Assembly (NCBI GenBank): GCA_040905445.1
Contig: JBBDRN010000006.1
Location: 1 to 57,210, forward strand
DNA length: 57,210 bases
Direction: 5' to 3'
From: SKPT01 sp040905445
Lineage (GTDB): Bacteria > Planctomycetota > Phycisphaerae > Phycisphaerales > Phycisphaeraceae
Part shown: positions 18,237 to 26,227 of the stretch, piece after piece
Numbering within the stretch: position 1 is the stretch's first letter
How the letters are laid out: each line of letters starts with the position of its first letter
Program-made: the position numbers and the translations under genes
The notes under the pieces: model-generated
What the model was told of the DNA's origin: nothing
Seen by the model: only the letters and a program-made list of their open reading frames with translations
Database searches by the model: none

Positions 18237-18614
18237 ATGGCCAAGAAGAGTCGCAAGGTCCGGCGCAACGTGAACAAGGCGATCGCCTACATCAAGGCGT
18301 CGTTCAACAACACGCTGATTACCATCACCGACGTCAACGGGGAGACGCTGTGCTGGGGCTCGGCGGGGGCGATGGGGTTCAAGGGCTCGCGCAAGAGCAC
18401 GCCCTTCGCCGCCACGCGGGCCGCCGAGGAAGCCGCGAACAAGGCCCGGAAGATGGGCGTGCACGAGGTGGAGGTGCGGCTGAAGGGCGCCGGCTCGGGC
18501 CGGGAGTCGGCCGTCACTGCGCTGCAGCACTCGGGCATCAAGGTCACCGCCATCGAGGACCACACGCCGATCCCGCACAACGGGTGTCGGCCGCGCAAGA
18601 AGCGGCGCGTGTGA
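18237..18614 (+). CDS. rpsK: 30S ribosomal protein S11
   Basis: Platform protein near the E-site mRNA. The 125-aa product contains AYIKASFNNTLITITDVNGE, GAMGFKGSRKSTPFAA and the ending PIPHNGCRPRKKRRV. rpsD (S4), which normally follows in the alpha operon, is missing: rpoA comes next after 159 bp of noncoding DNA. Confidence 0.98.
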   Translation: MAKKSRKVRRNVNKAIAYIKASFNNTLITITDVNGETLCWGSAGAMGFKGSRKSTPFAATRAAEEAANKARKMGVHEVEVRLKGAGSGRESAVTALQHSGIKVTAIEDHTPIPHNGCRPRKKRRV

Positions 18615-18773
18615 CGCGCCGCCGCGTCAGCGATTCACCCCGCGTCGTTTGACGATCCAACAACCCCTGGGCACAGAAGCCGCGCCACGGACGGCAGCGC
18701 CGTGGCGAGCGATAAGGCCCGGGGTCGCCTGATTTTTCCAGGTCACGCTGCCAATATTACGGAGCCATCCATC

Positions 18774-19790
18774 ATGCGAATCCGCTGGCGAGGCCTCGAG
18801 CTGCCGCATCGCGTACAACCCGACGACAACGTCAACACCGAGACCTACGGCCGCTTCACGGTCGAGCCGTTCGAGCGCGGCTTCGGCACGACGGTGGGCA
18901 ACAGCCTCCGCCGCATCCTGCTCTCGTCGCTGGAGGGTTCGGCGGTGACTGCCGTGCGCATCGCCGGCGCGCCGCACGAGTTCACCTCGCTCGAAGGCGT
19001 GCAGGAGGACGTGACGGACATCATCCTCAACGTCAAGAGCATGGTCGTGTCGCTCGACGGCGACGAGCCGCGGACGATGCGCCTCCAGGCGGAGGGCCCC
19101 GGCGAGGTGACCTGCGACCTGATCGAGGCGGACACGTCGATCACGGTGCACAGCAAGGAGCTGGCGCTGTGCACGCTGACCAAGCAGGTCGAGTTCGACA
19201 TGGAGTTCACGGTCGAAAAGGGCCGCGGCTACGTGCCCGCCAGTGAGCACTTCGATTCGAGCAAGGACCAGGAGCCGGGCGTCATTCCGGTCGACGCGAT
19301 CTTCTCGCCCGTGACCCGCGTCCGTTACAAGGTCGAGGACACGCGCGTTGGTCAGAAAACCAACTACGACAAGCTGACGATCGAGATCTGGACCAACAGC
19401 ACGGTGACGCCCGAGATGGCGCTCGTCGAGGCCGCCAAGATCCTGCGCAAGCACCTCAACCCGTTCGTGCAGTACTACGAACTGGGCGACGAGACGGCCA
19501 GCGAGTCGGCGGCCGCGGCGGCGCGGGTGGACGAGGAGCTGATCCGCCGCCTGCAGATGCCCATCGGCGAGCTGGACCTGTCGGTGCGGGCGAGCAACTG
19601 CCTCGAGTCGGCGAAGATCAACACCGTCGCGGACCTCGTGTCCAAGACGGAGAACGAGCTGTTGAAGGTCCGAAGCTTCGGCAAGACGTCGCTGCGCGAG
19701 GTCAAGCGCAAGCTCTCGGAGCTGAGCATGGAGCTGGGCATGGAGCTGCCCCCGGAACTGACCGCCCACCACGCGACGTCGTCGTCCTAG
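18774..19790 (+). CDS. rpoA: DNA-directed RNA polymerase subunit alpha
   Basis: Scaffold of RNA polymerase and contact for activators. The 338-aa product has the alpha-NTD (FTVEPFERGFGTTVGNSLRR, ILLSSLEGSAVTAVRI) and, after an Ala-rich linker, the alpha-CTD with helix-hairpin-helix (LDLSVRASNCLESAKINTVA, then LLKVRSFGKTSLREVKRKL). The ATG at 18774 is preceded by GGAG about 9 nt upstream and gives the family N-terminal region. rplQ follows after a possible promoter. Confidence 0.97.
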   Translation: MRIRWRGLELPHRVQPDDNVNTETYGRFTVEPFERGFGTTVGNSLRRILLSSLEGSAVTAVRIAGAPHEFTSLEGVQEDVTDIILNVKSMVVSLDGDEPRTMRLQAEGPGEVTCDLIEADTSITVHSKELALCTLTKQVEFDMEFTVEKGRGYVPASEHFDSSKDQEPGVIPVDAIFSPVTRVRYKVEDTRVGQKTNYDKLTIEIWTNSTVTPEMALVEAAKILRKHLNPFVQYYELGDETASESAAAAARVDEELIRRLQMPIGELDLSVRASNCLESAKINTVADLVSKTENELLKVRSFGKTSLREVKRKLSELSMELGMELPPELTAHHATSSS

Positions 19791-19845
19791 CGGATTCGCA
19801 GGCGGTCGGCGGCGCGCCATGGGCCGCCGACGGCACGGCTTGAGG

Positions 19846-19854
19846 TGATATACT
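19846..19854 (+). promoter_or_regulatory. Possible extended -10 promoter before rplQ
   Basis: TGATATACT contains a TG dinucleotide one base before TATACT, the arrangement of an extended -10 element that can work without a strong -35. It lies 32 nt before the rplQ start. Confidence 0.45.
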
Positions 19855-19885
19855 GTGGGGCTGGCCCCGCATCGGAGCATGAGTC

Positions 19886-20617
19886 ATGAGACACCGCGTC
19901 GCTGGATACAAGCTCGGCCGCACGACGAGCCATCGCATCGCCATGTGGCGGAACATGGCCGTGTCGCTGCTCGGCCACGAGCAGATCACCACGACCATCC
20001 CCAAGGCCAAGAGCGTCCAGCCCTTCGTCGAGCGGCTGATCAGCGCCGCGAAGCAGGACACGCTCGCCGCGCGTCGGCAGGCGATGAAAATGCTCGGGCA
20101 GGATCGGCTGATCGTCCGCGAGGAGGACGACGAGGACCTGGTGCGCAACAACTACGGCGAGGTGGCGCGCAAGGGCGGCCGACGCCAGGGCCGGCGCGTC
20201 GTCCAGCACCTGTTCGAGCAGATCGCCCCGCGCTACGCGGATCGAGCCGGCGGGTACACGCGGATTATCAAGCTCGGCCGGCACCGCATCGGCGACGGGG
20301 CGGACCTGTGCGTGCTGCAACTCGTCAGCGACGATGACACCGGGCCGCAGGTCGCCGGTCAGTACTCGCGACGCCGTGACAAGGCCAATCGGCGGATGGA
20401 GTTCGCCGCCCGCCTGCGCCGCAGCCGCAGCGGTGCGCCGGAGTCGCCCGAGGAGGAGACGTCGACGGCGGTTGCCGAGGCGCATCCCGACGTGACCGAA
20501 GCGCCGGAGGAGCAGGCCCGCACCGAGCCGGGCAGCGCCAGCGAGCAGCAGCAGACGCCCGGTGATGCGCCCGAGCCGCGCGAAGGCGACACCGCCGAGG
20601 GCGACGATCGCAAGTAG
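19886..20617 (+). CDS. rplQ: 50S ribosomal protein L17 with internal insertion and long acidic tail
   Basis: L17 lies near the tunnel exit. The N-terminus (RHRVAGYKLGRTTSHRIAMW, then PKAKSVQPFVERLI) and the end of the core (IAPRYADRAGGYTRIIKLGR) are standard. Two departures stand out. About 25 extra residues (IVREEDDEDLVRNNYGEVAR region) are inserted between the two halves. The core is also followed by roughly 100 residues rich in Glu, Ala, Pro and Gln. The total is 243 aa against the usual 115-130. It closes the ribosomal cluster. Confidence 0.95.
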   Translation: MRHRVAGYKLGRTTSHRIAMWRNMAVSLLGHEQITTTIPKAKSVQPFVERLISAAKQDTLAARRQAMKMLGQDRLIVREEDDEDLVRNNYGEVARKGGRRQGRRVVQHLFEQIAPRYADRAGGYTRIIKLGRHRIGDGADLCVLQLVSDDDTGPQVAGQYSRRRDKANRRMEFAARLRRSRSGAPESPEEETSTAVAEAHPDVTEAPEEQARTEPGSASEQQQTPGDAPEPREGDTAEGDDRK

Positions 20618-20697
20618 GTTTCGTTGTGCCGGGGTCGTGTTGGGGCCGCGAGACGGACCTTGTGCGCCGGCGCGTGAACCCGACGTCCAACAAATGT

Positions 20698-21828
20698 TCA
20701 ATTTTCCCCGACGCGGCAGGTCCGCCACACGCCGCGGTCCGGCTGCGCGCGGCAGGCGTGCAGTTCGCCCGTCGCCGGTCGCATGATGACGGCGGCGTTG
20801 GTGCTCACATCGTCCGGCCCCGTGCAGTAGCGGCAAATCCCCAGCTCCCCGCCGTCGTTGTCGCACAGCGCGTCGCGCGCGTGGTCGATGTGGATGGGCT
20901 CATCGTGACTTTCGAGCAGCTCCGTCAGCCGGCGCTGGCGATGCGTCGTCGAGTCCTGCACGTGCGCCACCTCCAGCGCGTGGATGGCCGGCGAGAGCGC
21001 GTGGTTGCAGTGGACGAACAGGCCGCGGTCAACCGGGAAGCGCTCGCACCGCGTCGCGCTGCACTCGAGCCCGACGGCGCGCTCGCTGGCGTCGGCGAGG
21101 TAGTAGTAGTGGGCCGCCGACCGGGGCGCGCGGGCGACGCAGGGCTCGGCCTCGTCGATGGTGCGGCAGCGCATCACGCGGTGGAGGATGGACAGGTACT
21201 GCAGGCCCGGGCGGGCGTCGCGCGTGTGCAGGTTGGTGTTGCCCGCGGCCAGGCCTTCACTATTCAGCCCGATGAGCGTCAGGCACCCGGTGAGCGTCAG
21301 GCTGATGGTGTCCGGCGCGTTGTCGGGCCTGCGGTGCACGAGGCGGACGTAGGGCATGTTGCTCGTCGCCAGATCCCACGTCTGCCCGACGATCATGCGC
21401 CCCTCGCTGCCGCGGTCGCCGGCGACGACAAAAGCGGAGCAGCCTTCGCGGTCCGGCTCGCCCGCGACGGCCGTGGGCTCATCGAACGCGAGGATGTCGC
21501 GCAGGTCCGTCAGCCCTTGCGTGACGAAGAGCTGCTCGGGCGTGAGGTCCGCGCCGCGCGCGATGCCCAGGAACTCCTCGTATCCGATCGGGTCGTAAGC
21601 GAGCGTGATGGGCAGGCACTGCCGCGCCAGGTCGAGGATCGGCTCGCCTTCAAGTCGGCGCCGGTGGAGGCGCGCGTAGGCGATGGCCGCGGCCAGCCGG
21701 GTCTCGTAGAGCTCGTGCGTCGCCTGCCGGCAGGCTTCGCCGAACGCCTCGCCCATCGCGCGCGGCGAGCCCGCGAGGTGGATCGACTCCAGCGTGGGCA
21801 GCGGCTCGTCGAGCATGGCGGGAATCAT
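20698..21828 (-). CDS. C45-family acyltransferase/hydrolase (Ntn-hydrolase fold)
   Basis: Resembles the C45 peptidase / acyl-CoA:6-aminopenicillanate acyltransferase-like family of self-processing Ntn hydrolases. The cue is EGCSAFVVAGD, where Cys would be the nucleophile exposed after autocleavage. It is followed by the family landmarks GQTWDLATSN, LTLTGCLTLIGLNSEGLAAG and TNLHT, and a later HCNHAL. About 376 aa. Two candidate starts lie close together (21828 and 21816), without a strong ribosome site; a longer Pro/Ala-rich extension to 21885 looks noncoding. It is the last of three minus-strand genes behind the cobalamin riboswitch, but cotranscription is uncertain. Substrate unknown. Confidence 0.75.
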   Translation of the reverse strand: MIPAMLDEPLPTLESIHLAGSPRAMGEAFGEACRQATHELYETRLAAAIAYARLHRRRLEGEPILDLARQCLPITLAYDPIGYEEFLGIARGADLTPEQLFVTQGLTDLRDILAFDEPTAVAGEPDREGCSAFVVAGDRGSEGRMIVGQTWDLATSNMPYVRLVHRRPDNAPDTISLTLTGCLTLIGLNSEGLAAGNTNLHTRDARPGLQYLSILHRVMRCRTIDEAEPCVARAPRSAAHYYYLADASERAVGLECSATRCERFPVDRGLFVHCNHALSPAIHALEVAHVQDSTTHRQRRLTELLESHDEPIHIDHARDALCDNDGGELGICRYCTGPDDVSTNAAVIMRPATGELHACRAQPDRGVWRTCRVGEN

Positions 21829-21897
21829 AGCCGGCGCAGGCGGCGGCGCCGAGGGGGGAGCCGCAGATTGGGCAGTGCGCCTCACCTTCGCGTGGCG

Positions 21898-22641
21898 CTA
21901 CCGGGCCTGGAGCTTCAGATCAGCGGGCGGGTGCGCGATCGGGGCCTCGCGGAACAGGTCCAGCGGCGCCTTGTCCGGCTCATGGGCCGCGACGTGCCCG
22001 TCCATCGCCGCCGCGTGCGCCCGGCCGCCGTGGTGGTAGATCATCGTCCGCTCGTTGCGCGAGACGTAGAACCACTGCTCGAACATCGGGCGGCTGGCCG
22101 ACGCGGGCGGCTGAAAGTTGTTGATCTGCGCCGCGTCGGCGAACGCCAGCGTCCGCCCCGACTCGCGGATGTCGTCGCGCCGCACCGGCAGGTTTGGGTT
22201 GATCAGGTTCAGCGACGGCGCGTAGGTCGTCCAGTTGGTGCTGAACTTCGGCTTGTAGTTGGAGCTCGTCAGCGGAAACGCCGGACAGATCTCGATGCTG
22301 TCGTTGTGGCGGTAGTAGGGCCAGAGTCGGCCGCGCGTGCGGTCGATGATGCGCTCGCCCTCCGCACTCGGCCCGCCCGCGGGCTCAAAGCCCGGCCACC
22401 ACAGTCGGCCGCCCGCCTCCTGCTCCAGCCAGGGAAACATGAGCCCGTCGTGGTCGTCGGTGTACATGTGCAGCGCCATCGTCATCTGCCGCAGGTTCGA
22501 TCGGCAGATCGCGCCCCGCGCCGCATCGCGCGCCCGCCCCAGCACCGGCAGCAGGATCGCCAGCAGCAACGCGATGATGCTGATGACCACCAGCAGCTCG
22601 ATGAGCGTGAACGCAGGCGAAGTTGTAACGCGACGGGGCAT
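21898..22641 (-). CDS. Prepilin-like protein with N-terminal methylation helix and H-X9-DG C-terminus
   Basis: Type II secretion pseudopilin-like protein, 247 aa, probably membrane-anchored by its N-terminal helix with the rest outside. The helix AFTLIELLVVISIIALLLAI follows a short basic leader (PRRVTTSP). The usual Gly at the cleavage site is Ala here, a variant seen in planctomycetes. CRSNLRQMTMALHMYTDDHD follows. Near the C-terminus YHHGGRAHAAAMDGHV fits the H-X9-DG motif that typifies a large planctomycete family. Many paralogues usually exist per genome; specific role unknown. Two hairpins lie just before the start codon. Confidence 0.85.
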   Translation of the reverse strand: MPRRVTTSPAFTLIELLVVISIIALLLAILLPVLGRARDAARGAICRSNLRQMTMALHMYTDDHDGLMFPWLEQEAGGRLWWPGFEPAGGPSAEGERIIDRTRGRLWPYYRHNDSIEICPAFPLTSSNYKPKFSTNWTTYAPSLNLINPNLPVRRDDIRESGRTLAFADAAQINNFQPPASASRPMFEQWFYVSRNERTMIYHHGGRAHAAAMDGHVAAHEPDKAPLDLFREAPIAHPPADLKLQAR

Positions 22642-22643
22642 AA

Positions 22644-22684
22644 CGGGGTTCTCAAAAACCCCGCGACGGACGTTAACCCGTCGC
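22644..22684 (-). promoter_or_regulatory. Tandem hairpins in front of the prepilin-like gene
   Basis: Two perfect 7-bp stems lie back to back: CGGGGTT/AACCCCG (22644-22650 with 22657-22663) and GCGACGG/CCGTCGC (22663-22669 with 22678-22684). The first ends 3 bases before the start codon at 22641. They may form an attenuator or an intercistronic RNA-stability element; there is no T run for a classic terminator. Confidence 0.45.
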
Positions 22685-22743
22685 AGGGCGGATAAATGGC
22701 TTGTTAAACGCGGACCCTACGCGAGCAAGCTGCGCCCTTGCGC

Positions 22744-23844
22744 TCACCGCCGTCGGCGAAGCATCACCACCAGCCCCGCCGCCGCCACCAGCGTGGCGCT
22801 GCCGGGCTCGGGCACGACGGCGTAGCGCAGGTGGTAGTCGCCAATGTCCGCATCGAACTCGGCGAAGACGAGCTCGTGCGTATCCGCGTTGTACGCCAGG
22901 CCGTCCAGCGGCACGTTCGCGTAGCTGAACAGGTCAGGGTCGGCGATGTCACCCCTGAACGTGCCGGCGTCGCCCGTGTTCGGGTCGATGTAGCCGATGC
23001 CCGTCGTCGTGTTGAAGAAGACGAGCCCGTCGCGGTCGACGATGAGTGTGGAGGTGGAGTTGGTCTGGGTCAGCTCGGCGATCAGCTCGACGCCCGGCTC
23101 GCTGCCGTCAGCTTCGAACGCGGCGAGATCGGCGGCGAGCACACGGAAGAAGCGGTTCGTCCCCAGCGGGCCGCCGCCGGGCACGAAGCTGGAGACGATC
23201 AGGTCGTCGTCCGGCGTGAACGCCAGCCCGCCGCTGTTGTCGCCCGGTGCCGGGTCGAAGGCGAACACCGGCTCGCCGTCGGGCCCGACGTGGTAGATGT
23301 GCGTGAAGCTCTCGGGCGCGACGAAGTCGGGGTCAGCCCACATCGCGTAGAAGTGGCCGCCACGGCGGCCGGCGATCGAGAAGATGTTGTCGTCGTCGAA
23401 CGCGCTGACCGTCTGCGCGGTCTGGCTCGCGAGGTCGAGCCGGAGCATGCCGCGGTCGCTGTAGCCCATCGACATGAGCGCGTGGCCGTCGGCGTCGGTG
23501 GCGAAGGCGCCTTCGAACCAGCGTCGGCCGCCGCCGAACGCCAGCTCGAGGTCGGTCATGTGGGTCTCGAAGGTGATGTTGTCGCGGTCGGCGTCGTCAA
23601 TGAGATAGAGCGAGTCGCCCGTGTGGAGGTAGAGCTCGCCACCGCTGTAGGCGAGGCTGTAGCTGTTGCCCCACGGCGCGCTGCCATCGGTCGCGGGTAG
23701 GGCGTCGGCGAGCAGGGGGGTCGCGCCGAGGGCGACGCCGAGGCCGACCGCGAGGGTGGCGGCGCGGCTGCCGCGTTGCCATGCGGCGCGGTGGGTGCGG
23801 GCGCTGTCGGGACGGCGCGTGGTACGAATGGACTGACCGGTCAT
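22744..23844 (-). CDS. PEP-CTERM sorting-signal surface protein under cobalamin riboswitch control
   Basis: Secreted protein of 366 aa anchored or sorted through a PEP-CTERM tail: VVPEPGSATLVAAAGLVVML followed by RRRR. The N-terminus has a Tat/Sec-like region with basic residues, then AATLAVGLGVALGATPLLADA. The body has repeated short beta-strand units, each with an Asp/Gly turn (LYLIDDADRDNI, GGRRWFEGAFATDADG, HIYHVGPDGEPVFAFDPAPG), which looks like a beta-propeller; no catalytic motif was recognised. GGGAG lies 8 nt before the ATG. A cobalamin riboswitch lies upstream on the same strand, so expression probably falls when B12 is plentiful. A role in corrinoid capture at the surface is an inference only. 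Confidence 0.8.
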   Translation of the reverse strand: MTGQSIRTTRRPDSARTHRAAWQRGSRAATLAVGLGVALGATPLLADALPATDGSAPWGNSYSLAYSGGELYLHTGDSLYLIDDADRDNITFETHMTDLELAFGGGRRWFEGAFATDADGHALMSMGYSDRGMLRLDLASQTAQTVSAFDDDNIFSIAGRRGGHFYAMWADPDFVAPESFTHIYHVGPDGEPVFAFDPAPGDNSGGLAFTPDDDLIVSSFVPGGGPLGTNRFFRVLAADLAAFEADGSEPGVELIAELTQTNSTSTLIVDRDGLVFFNTTTGIGYIDPNTGDAGTFRGDIADPDLFSYANVPLDGLAYNADTHELVFAEFDADIGDYHLRYAVVPEPGSATLVAAAGLVVMLRRRR

Positions 23845-23856
23845 GATGCTTCTCCC

Positions 23857-23877
23857 GGCCCTGGTTCGCGCAGGGCC
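23857..23877 (-). promoter_or_regulatory. Hairpin next to the ribosome site of the PEP-CTERM gene
   Basis: GGCCCTG (23857-23863) and CAGGGCC (23871-23877) form a perfect 7-bp stem with a 7-nt loop. On the minus strand the stem ends immediately before the GGGAG ribosome site, so it can be part of the riboswitch expression platform. Confidence 0.5.
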
Positions 23878-23904
23878 AATCCCCTCAAAGGATGGTGTGT
23901 TACC

Positions 23905-23998
23905 TGTCCTCGCGGGAATCGGGAGAAGGCGATGCGGATGCTGGCGGAGGGGGCGCCAGGCCGGCCGACTGCCCGGGCGTCCTTGAACCGCGAGGACA
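23905..23998 (-). promoter_or_regulatory. Long-range inverted repeat in the riboswitch leader
   Basis: TGTCCTCGCGG (23905-23915) and CCGCGAGGACA (23988-23998) are perfectly complementary over 11 bp, with about 70 nt between them. They lie between the riboswitch core and the start codon, where an expression platform would be expected. Confidence 0.55.
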
Positions 23999-24012
23999 CC
24001 GAATCGGTTGGG

Positions 24013-24285
24013 CAGGCAGGTCTTCCGGCTCAGGGTCGCACACTCGCTCGCCTTCCCACCAGGGCCCGTTGCAGGCCTGGCAGTGGCGTCGTGAGCGGCG
24101 TGCTGCTTCGGCCCGAGACTCTCGCCTCGTGACGACCGAAGCGCCCATTACGGCGGCGCGTCCGCGGAGGATTTGCCAGTAGACCCGGCCTCAGCCCATC
24201 GACCCGCGAGCGGCCCGAAGGCAACTCGAAGTCAATGCACCTTGCCCGGCAGGCTGGCGCACCTCACTTCCCTTTTCAGGCCGAC
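24013..24285 (-). ncRNA. Cobalamin (B12) riboswitch
   Basis: Read on the minus strand, the region ends in the B12 box GAGCCGGAAGACCTGCC (24031-24015). The 5' end holds AAAAGGGAAGTGAGGTGCG, the conserved P3-side motif AAAAGGGAA with a downstream GGTG. Between them lie GCCACTG and GGGAAGGCG, two further conserved blocks of the cobalamin aptamer. The order and spacing fit the class over about 270 nt. It points toward the PEP-CTERM gene, 170 nt away. Known members bind adenosyl- or hydroxocobalamin and switch genes off; the exact ligand cannot be read here. Confidence 0.9.
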
Positions 24286-24436
24286 CACCCCGCACGGGCG
24301 ACAGTCGGCCCACCTGTCCAGCGGCGAGTCTAGCGGTCCACCGCCACACGGGCAACCCCTTGTGACGATCCCGCCGCGATTGCGCTGCCCGGCGAGCGGC
24401 AGGCCGGGCCCGCGGGCGGGTCAATGGGGCGCGAAG

Positions 24437-24464
24437 TTGAAGGCCGCGGCCGGACGTGTATAAT
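24437..24464 (+). promoter_or_regulatory. Promoter of the tRNA-Gly gene
   Basis: TTGAAG at 24437-24442, then 16 nt, then TATAAT at 24459-24464. Transcription would start about 6 nt before the mature tRNA end. Confidence 0.75.
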
Positions 24465-24476
24465 CGGGGCCGCGCT

Positions 24477-24548
24477 GCGGGTGTAGCTCAGTGGTAGAGC
24501 GTCACGTTGCCAACGTGAATGTCGAGGGTTCGAATCCCTTCACCCGCT
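24477..24548 (+). tRNA. tRNA-Gly (anticodon GCC)
   Basis: Full cloverleaf of 72 nt: acceptor arms GCGGGTG/CACCCGC with discriminator T, D-arm GCTCAGTGGTAGAGC, anticodon stem CACGT/ACGTG with anticodon GCC at 24509-24511, and T-arm GAGGGTTCGAATCCCTT. CCA is not encoded. The gene is the insertion site of the element to its right: the integrase coding sequence overlaps its 3' two thirds on the opposite strand. Confidence 0.97.
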
Positions 24549-26223
24549 TTTTGCCCTTCTTTGTCAGCGATTGACAACCCCTGCCAGAATCGCCAGTTGC
24601 AGCCGCCTCGCCCGCCGGGCGCTCGCTGTCCGTTTTGTCAGCGGTTGCCTCACCCGTGCTCCCGTTGCCGTGAGCCGGTACAAGCAGCGGTACAAGCGTT
24701 GTGTCGCCGGTCCCCGTCGCCTTGGCCCGCTCGGCCCCCGCCCCGTCGTCCAGCGATGGCAGCACGTCCATCGCCCCGGCCACGTCCAGCAGGCGCGGAT
24801 CGGTGTAGATGTTCATCGTCAGGTCCAGCTTGCTGTGCCGCATCGCCGCTTGGGCGGTGCGCGGTGGCACGCCGCCCTTGCTCAGGTGCGTGCCGAAGGT
24901 GTGCCGCATCGCATGCACGTCCACCGTCCGGCCGCGCTCGTCGCGCTTGGGGATGCCAGCAGCGGCCAGGTCGCGGTCGAGGATACGGATCAGCCCGGCG
25001 GGGACGTTGAACAGCGGCGCATCGTGCGGAAGTCTCGCCGGCAGAGGTTCACCCGCCACCCGCGCCTCGCCCCTCACCGCTTCGAGGCGGTCCGCCAGCC
25101 AGCGCCACAACGCCGCCGCCAAATCCGCCCGCAGGGGCACGTCGGCCCCACGCCCGGCCTTCTCGTCGGCGGCGTGCAGCGTCGCGTATGCGGCCTGTCC
25201 CGGCTCGGGCTCAAGCTCAAGCTGTCCCACTGTCAACGACGCCAGTTCACCCTTGCGAAGCCCGGTCAGCACCAGCGTCTTGTAGATCAGCGCGCGCTCG
25301 CGGCCGGCGTGCTCAAGTTGGGCGATGTACGTGGGCCGCTCGGCCAAGACTTCCCGGGCGCGGGCAGCGGCGGTGTCGATCGTGTCGATGGTCAACGGCG
25401 CTTTCGTCCAGGTCCGCCGGCCCTTGCGTTTGGCCTCGGGCAGCTTCACTGTATCCCGGCCGTGCTCGGCCAGCGGGCGAAGCCGTGCGACCAGCAGCAG
25501 GCGGCGCAGCTCATCCTCGCTCAGGGCCCGGCGTTGCCGACGCCGATCGGCGTTGACGTCAAGCTTGGGCGGTCGCGCAAACGGGCTCGCCGTCAGCCGA
25601 CCCGTTTCGACGCACCAGTTACCGAAGGCGCACAGCGCCGCCAGGTGGTCGTTGATCGTCCGGGCCGACAGCGGGGTTTCAACGGCAAGCTCGGCCTTTA
25701 CCCACCGCTCGACGGCCTTGCGGTTCAGATCGCGCAGCAGCTTGAAGCCGCACCAGTCCACGACCACGCCCAACTTGTGCTCGACATTGGCGACGTGGCG
25801 AGCCGACACCCGCGGCTTACTCCCCTTACCCCGCTTGGCCCGCAGGTGATCCAGGTAGGCGGTGACGTGATCCGCGATCGGCGTCGTCTGGTGATCGAGC
25901 ACCGAATCCTCGGCCGCGCTGGTGATGCCCGATCGCACCTTGTCCGCCCGCCGTTCAAGCTCGGTCAGCACGCTCCGTGCCGCGTCCAGGCTTCGGCAGC
26001 CCGTCGCCACCTTCCGCACCAGCTCCGCCCCGTCGCGGTATTTTGCGGTGTAGGTGCCGGCCTCGATCAGCAGCCGATCACCGCCGGCCGTCGTCGTCAC
26101 CTTGGCCGTGCGCTTCCGGCCGTTGCGGTCGGCCCACCGGGCGAAGCGCTGGCCCTTGCGGGTGAACAGCTCTGCCTCGGCGGGCACGGGCTTGGTGTAC
26201 GTTTCGCGGTAGACGTGGCCCAT
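24502..26223 (-). CDS. int: Tyrosine site-specific recombinase (element integrase)
   Basis: Catalyses integration and excision at the tRNA-Gly site. The 573-aa product has an N-terminal arm-binding/SAM-like region and a catalytic domain with Arg in LTGLRKGELASL (about residue 322), His and Arg in VHAMRHTFGTHLS (about 435-438), and late His and Tyr in MRHSKLDLTMNIYT (about 461 and 471). A Ser/Thr/Gly-rich linker then leads to the last residues VKGFEPSTFTLAT, which are encoded by the antisense strand of the tRNA itself. The start at 26223 is preceded by GGGTAGGA; an in-frame ATG at 26322 would overlap the upstream gene. It is the last gene of a four-gene minus-strand operon, 4 bp after the HTH gene. 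Confidence 0.93.
   Translation of the reverse strand: MGHVYRETYTKPVPAEAELFTRKGQRFARWADRNGRKRTAKVTTTAGGDRLLIEAGTYTAKYRDGAELVRKVATGCRSLDAARSVLTELERRADKVRSGITSAAEDSVLDHQTTPIADHVTAYLDHLRAKRGKGSKPRVSARHVANVEHKLGVVVDWCGFKLLRDLNRKAVERWVKAELAVETPLSARTINDHLAALCAFGNWCVETGRLTASPFARPPKLDVNADRRRQRRALSEDELRRLLLVARLRPLAEHGRDTVKLPEAKRKGRRTWTKAPLTIDTIDTAAARAREVLAERPTYIAQLEHAGRERALIYKTLVLTGLRKGELASLTVGQLELEPEPGQAAYATLHAADEKAGRGADVPLRADLAAALWRWLADRLEAVRGEARVAGEPLPARLPHDAPLFNVPAGLIRILDRDLAAAGIPKRDERGRTVDVHAMRHTFGTHLSKGGVPPRTAQAAMRHSKLDLTMNIYTDPRLLDVAGAMDVLPSLDDGAGAERAKATGTGDTTLVPLLVPAHGNGSTGEATADKTDSERPAGEAAATGDSGRGCQSLTKKGKKRVKGFEPSTFTLAT
24520..24548. other. Probable attachment-site core in the tRNA 3' end
   Basis: The T-arm and acceptor 3' strand of tRNA-Gly form the likely crossover block, because the integrase reads through it and elements of this type usually restore the tRNA 3' end on insertion. 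No second copy was found in the window, so the core limits are inferred. Confidence 0.5.
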
Positions 26224-26227
26224 GGTC

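Noticed and set aside
20626..22695. A 689-aa plus-strand frame over the C45 and prepilin-like genes
   Set aside because: It is antisense to two genes with clear families; its own sequence is Arg/Val-rich and has no motif.
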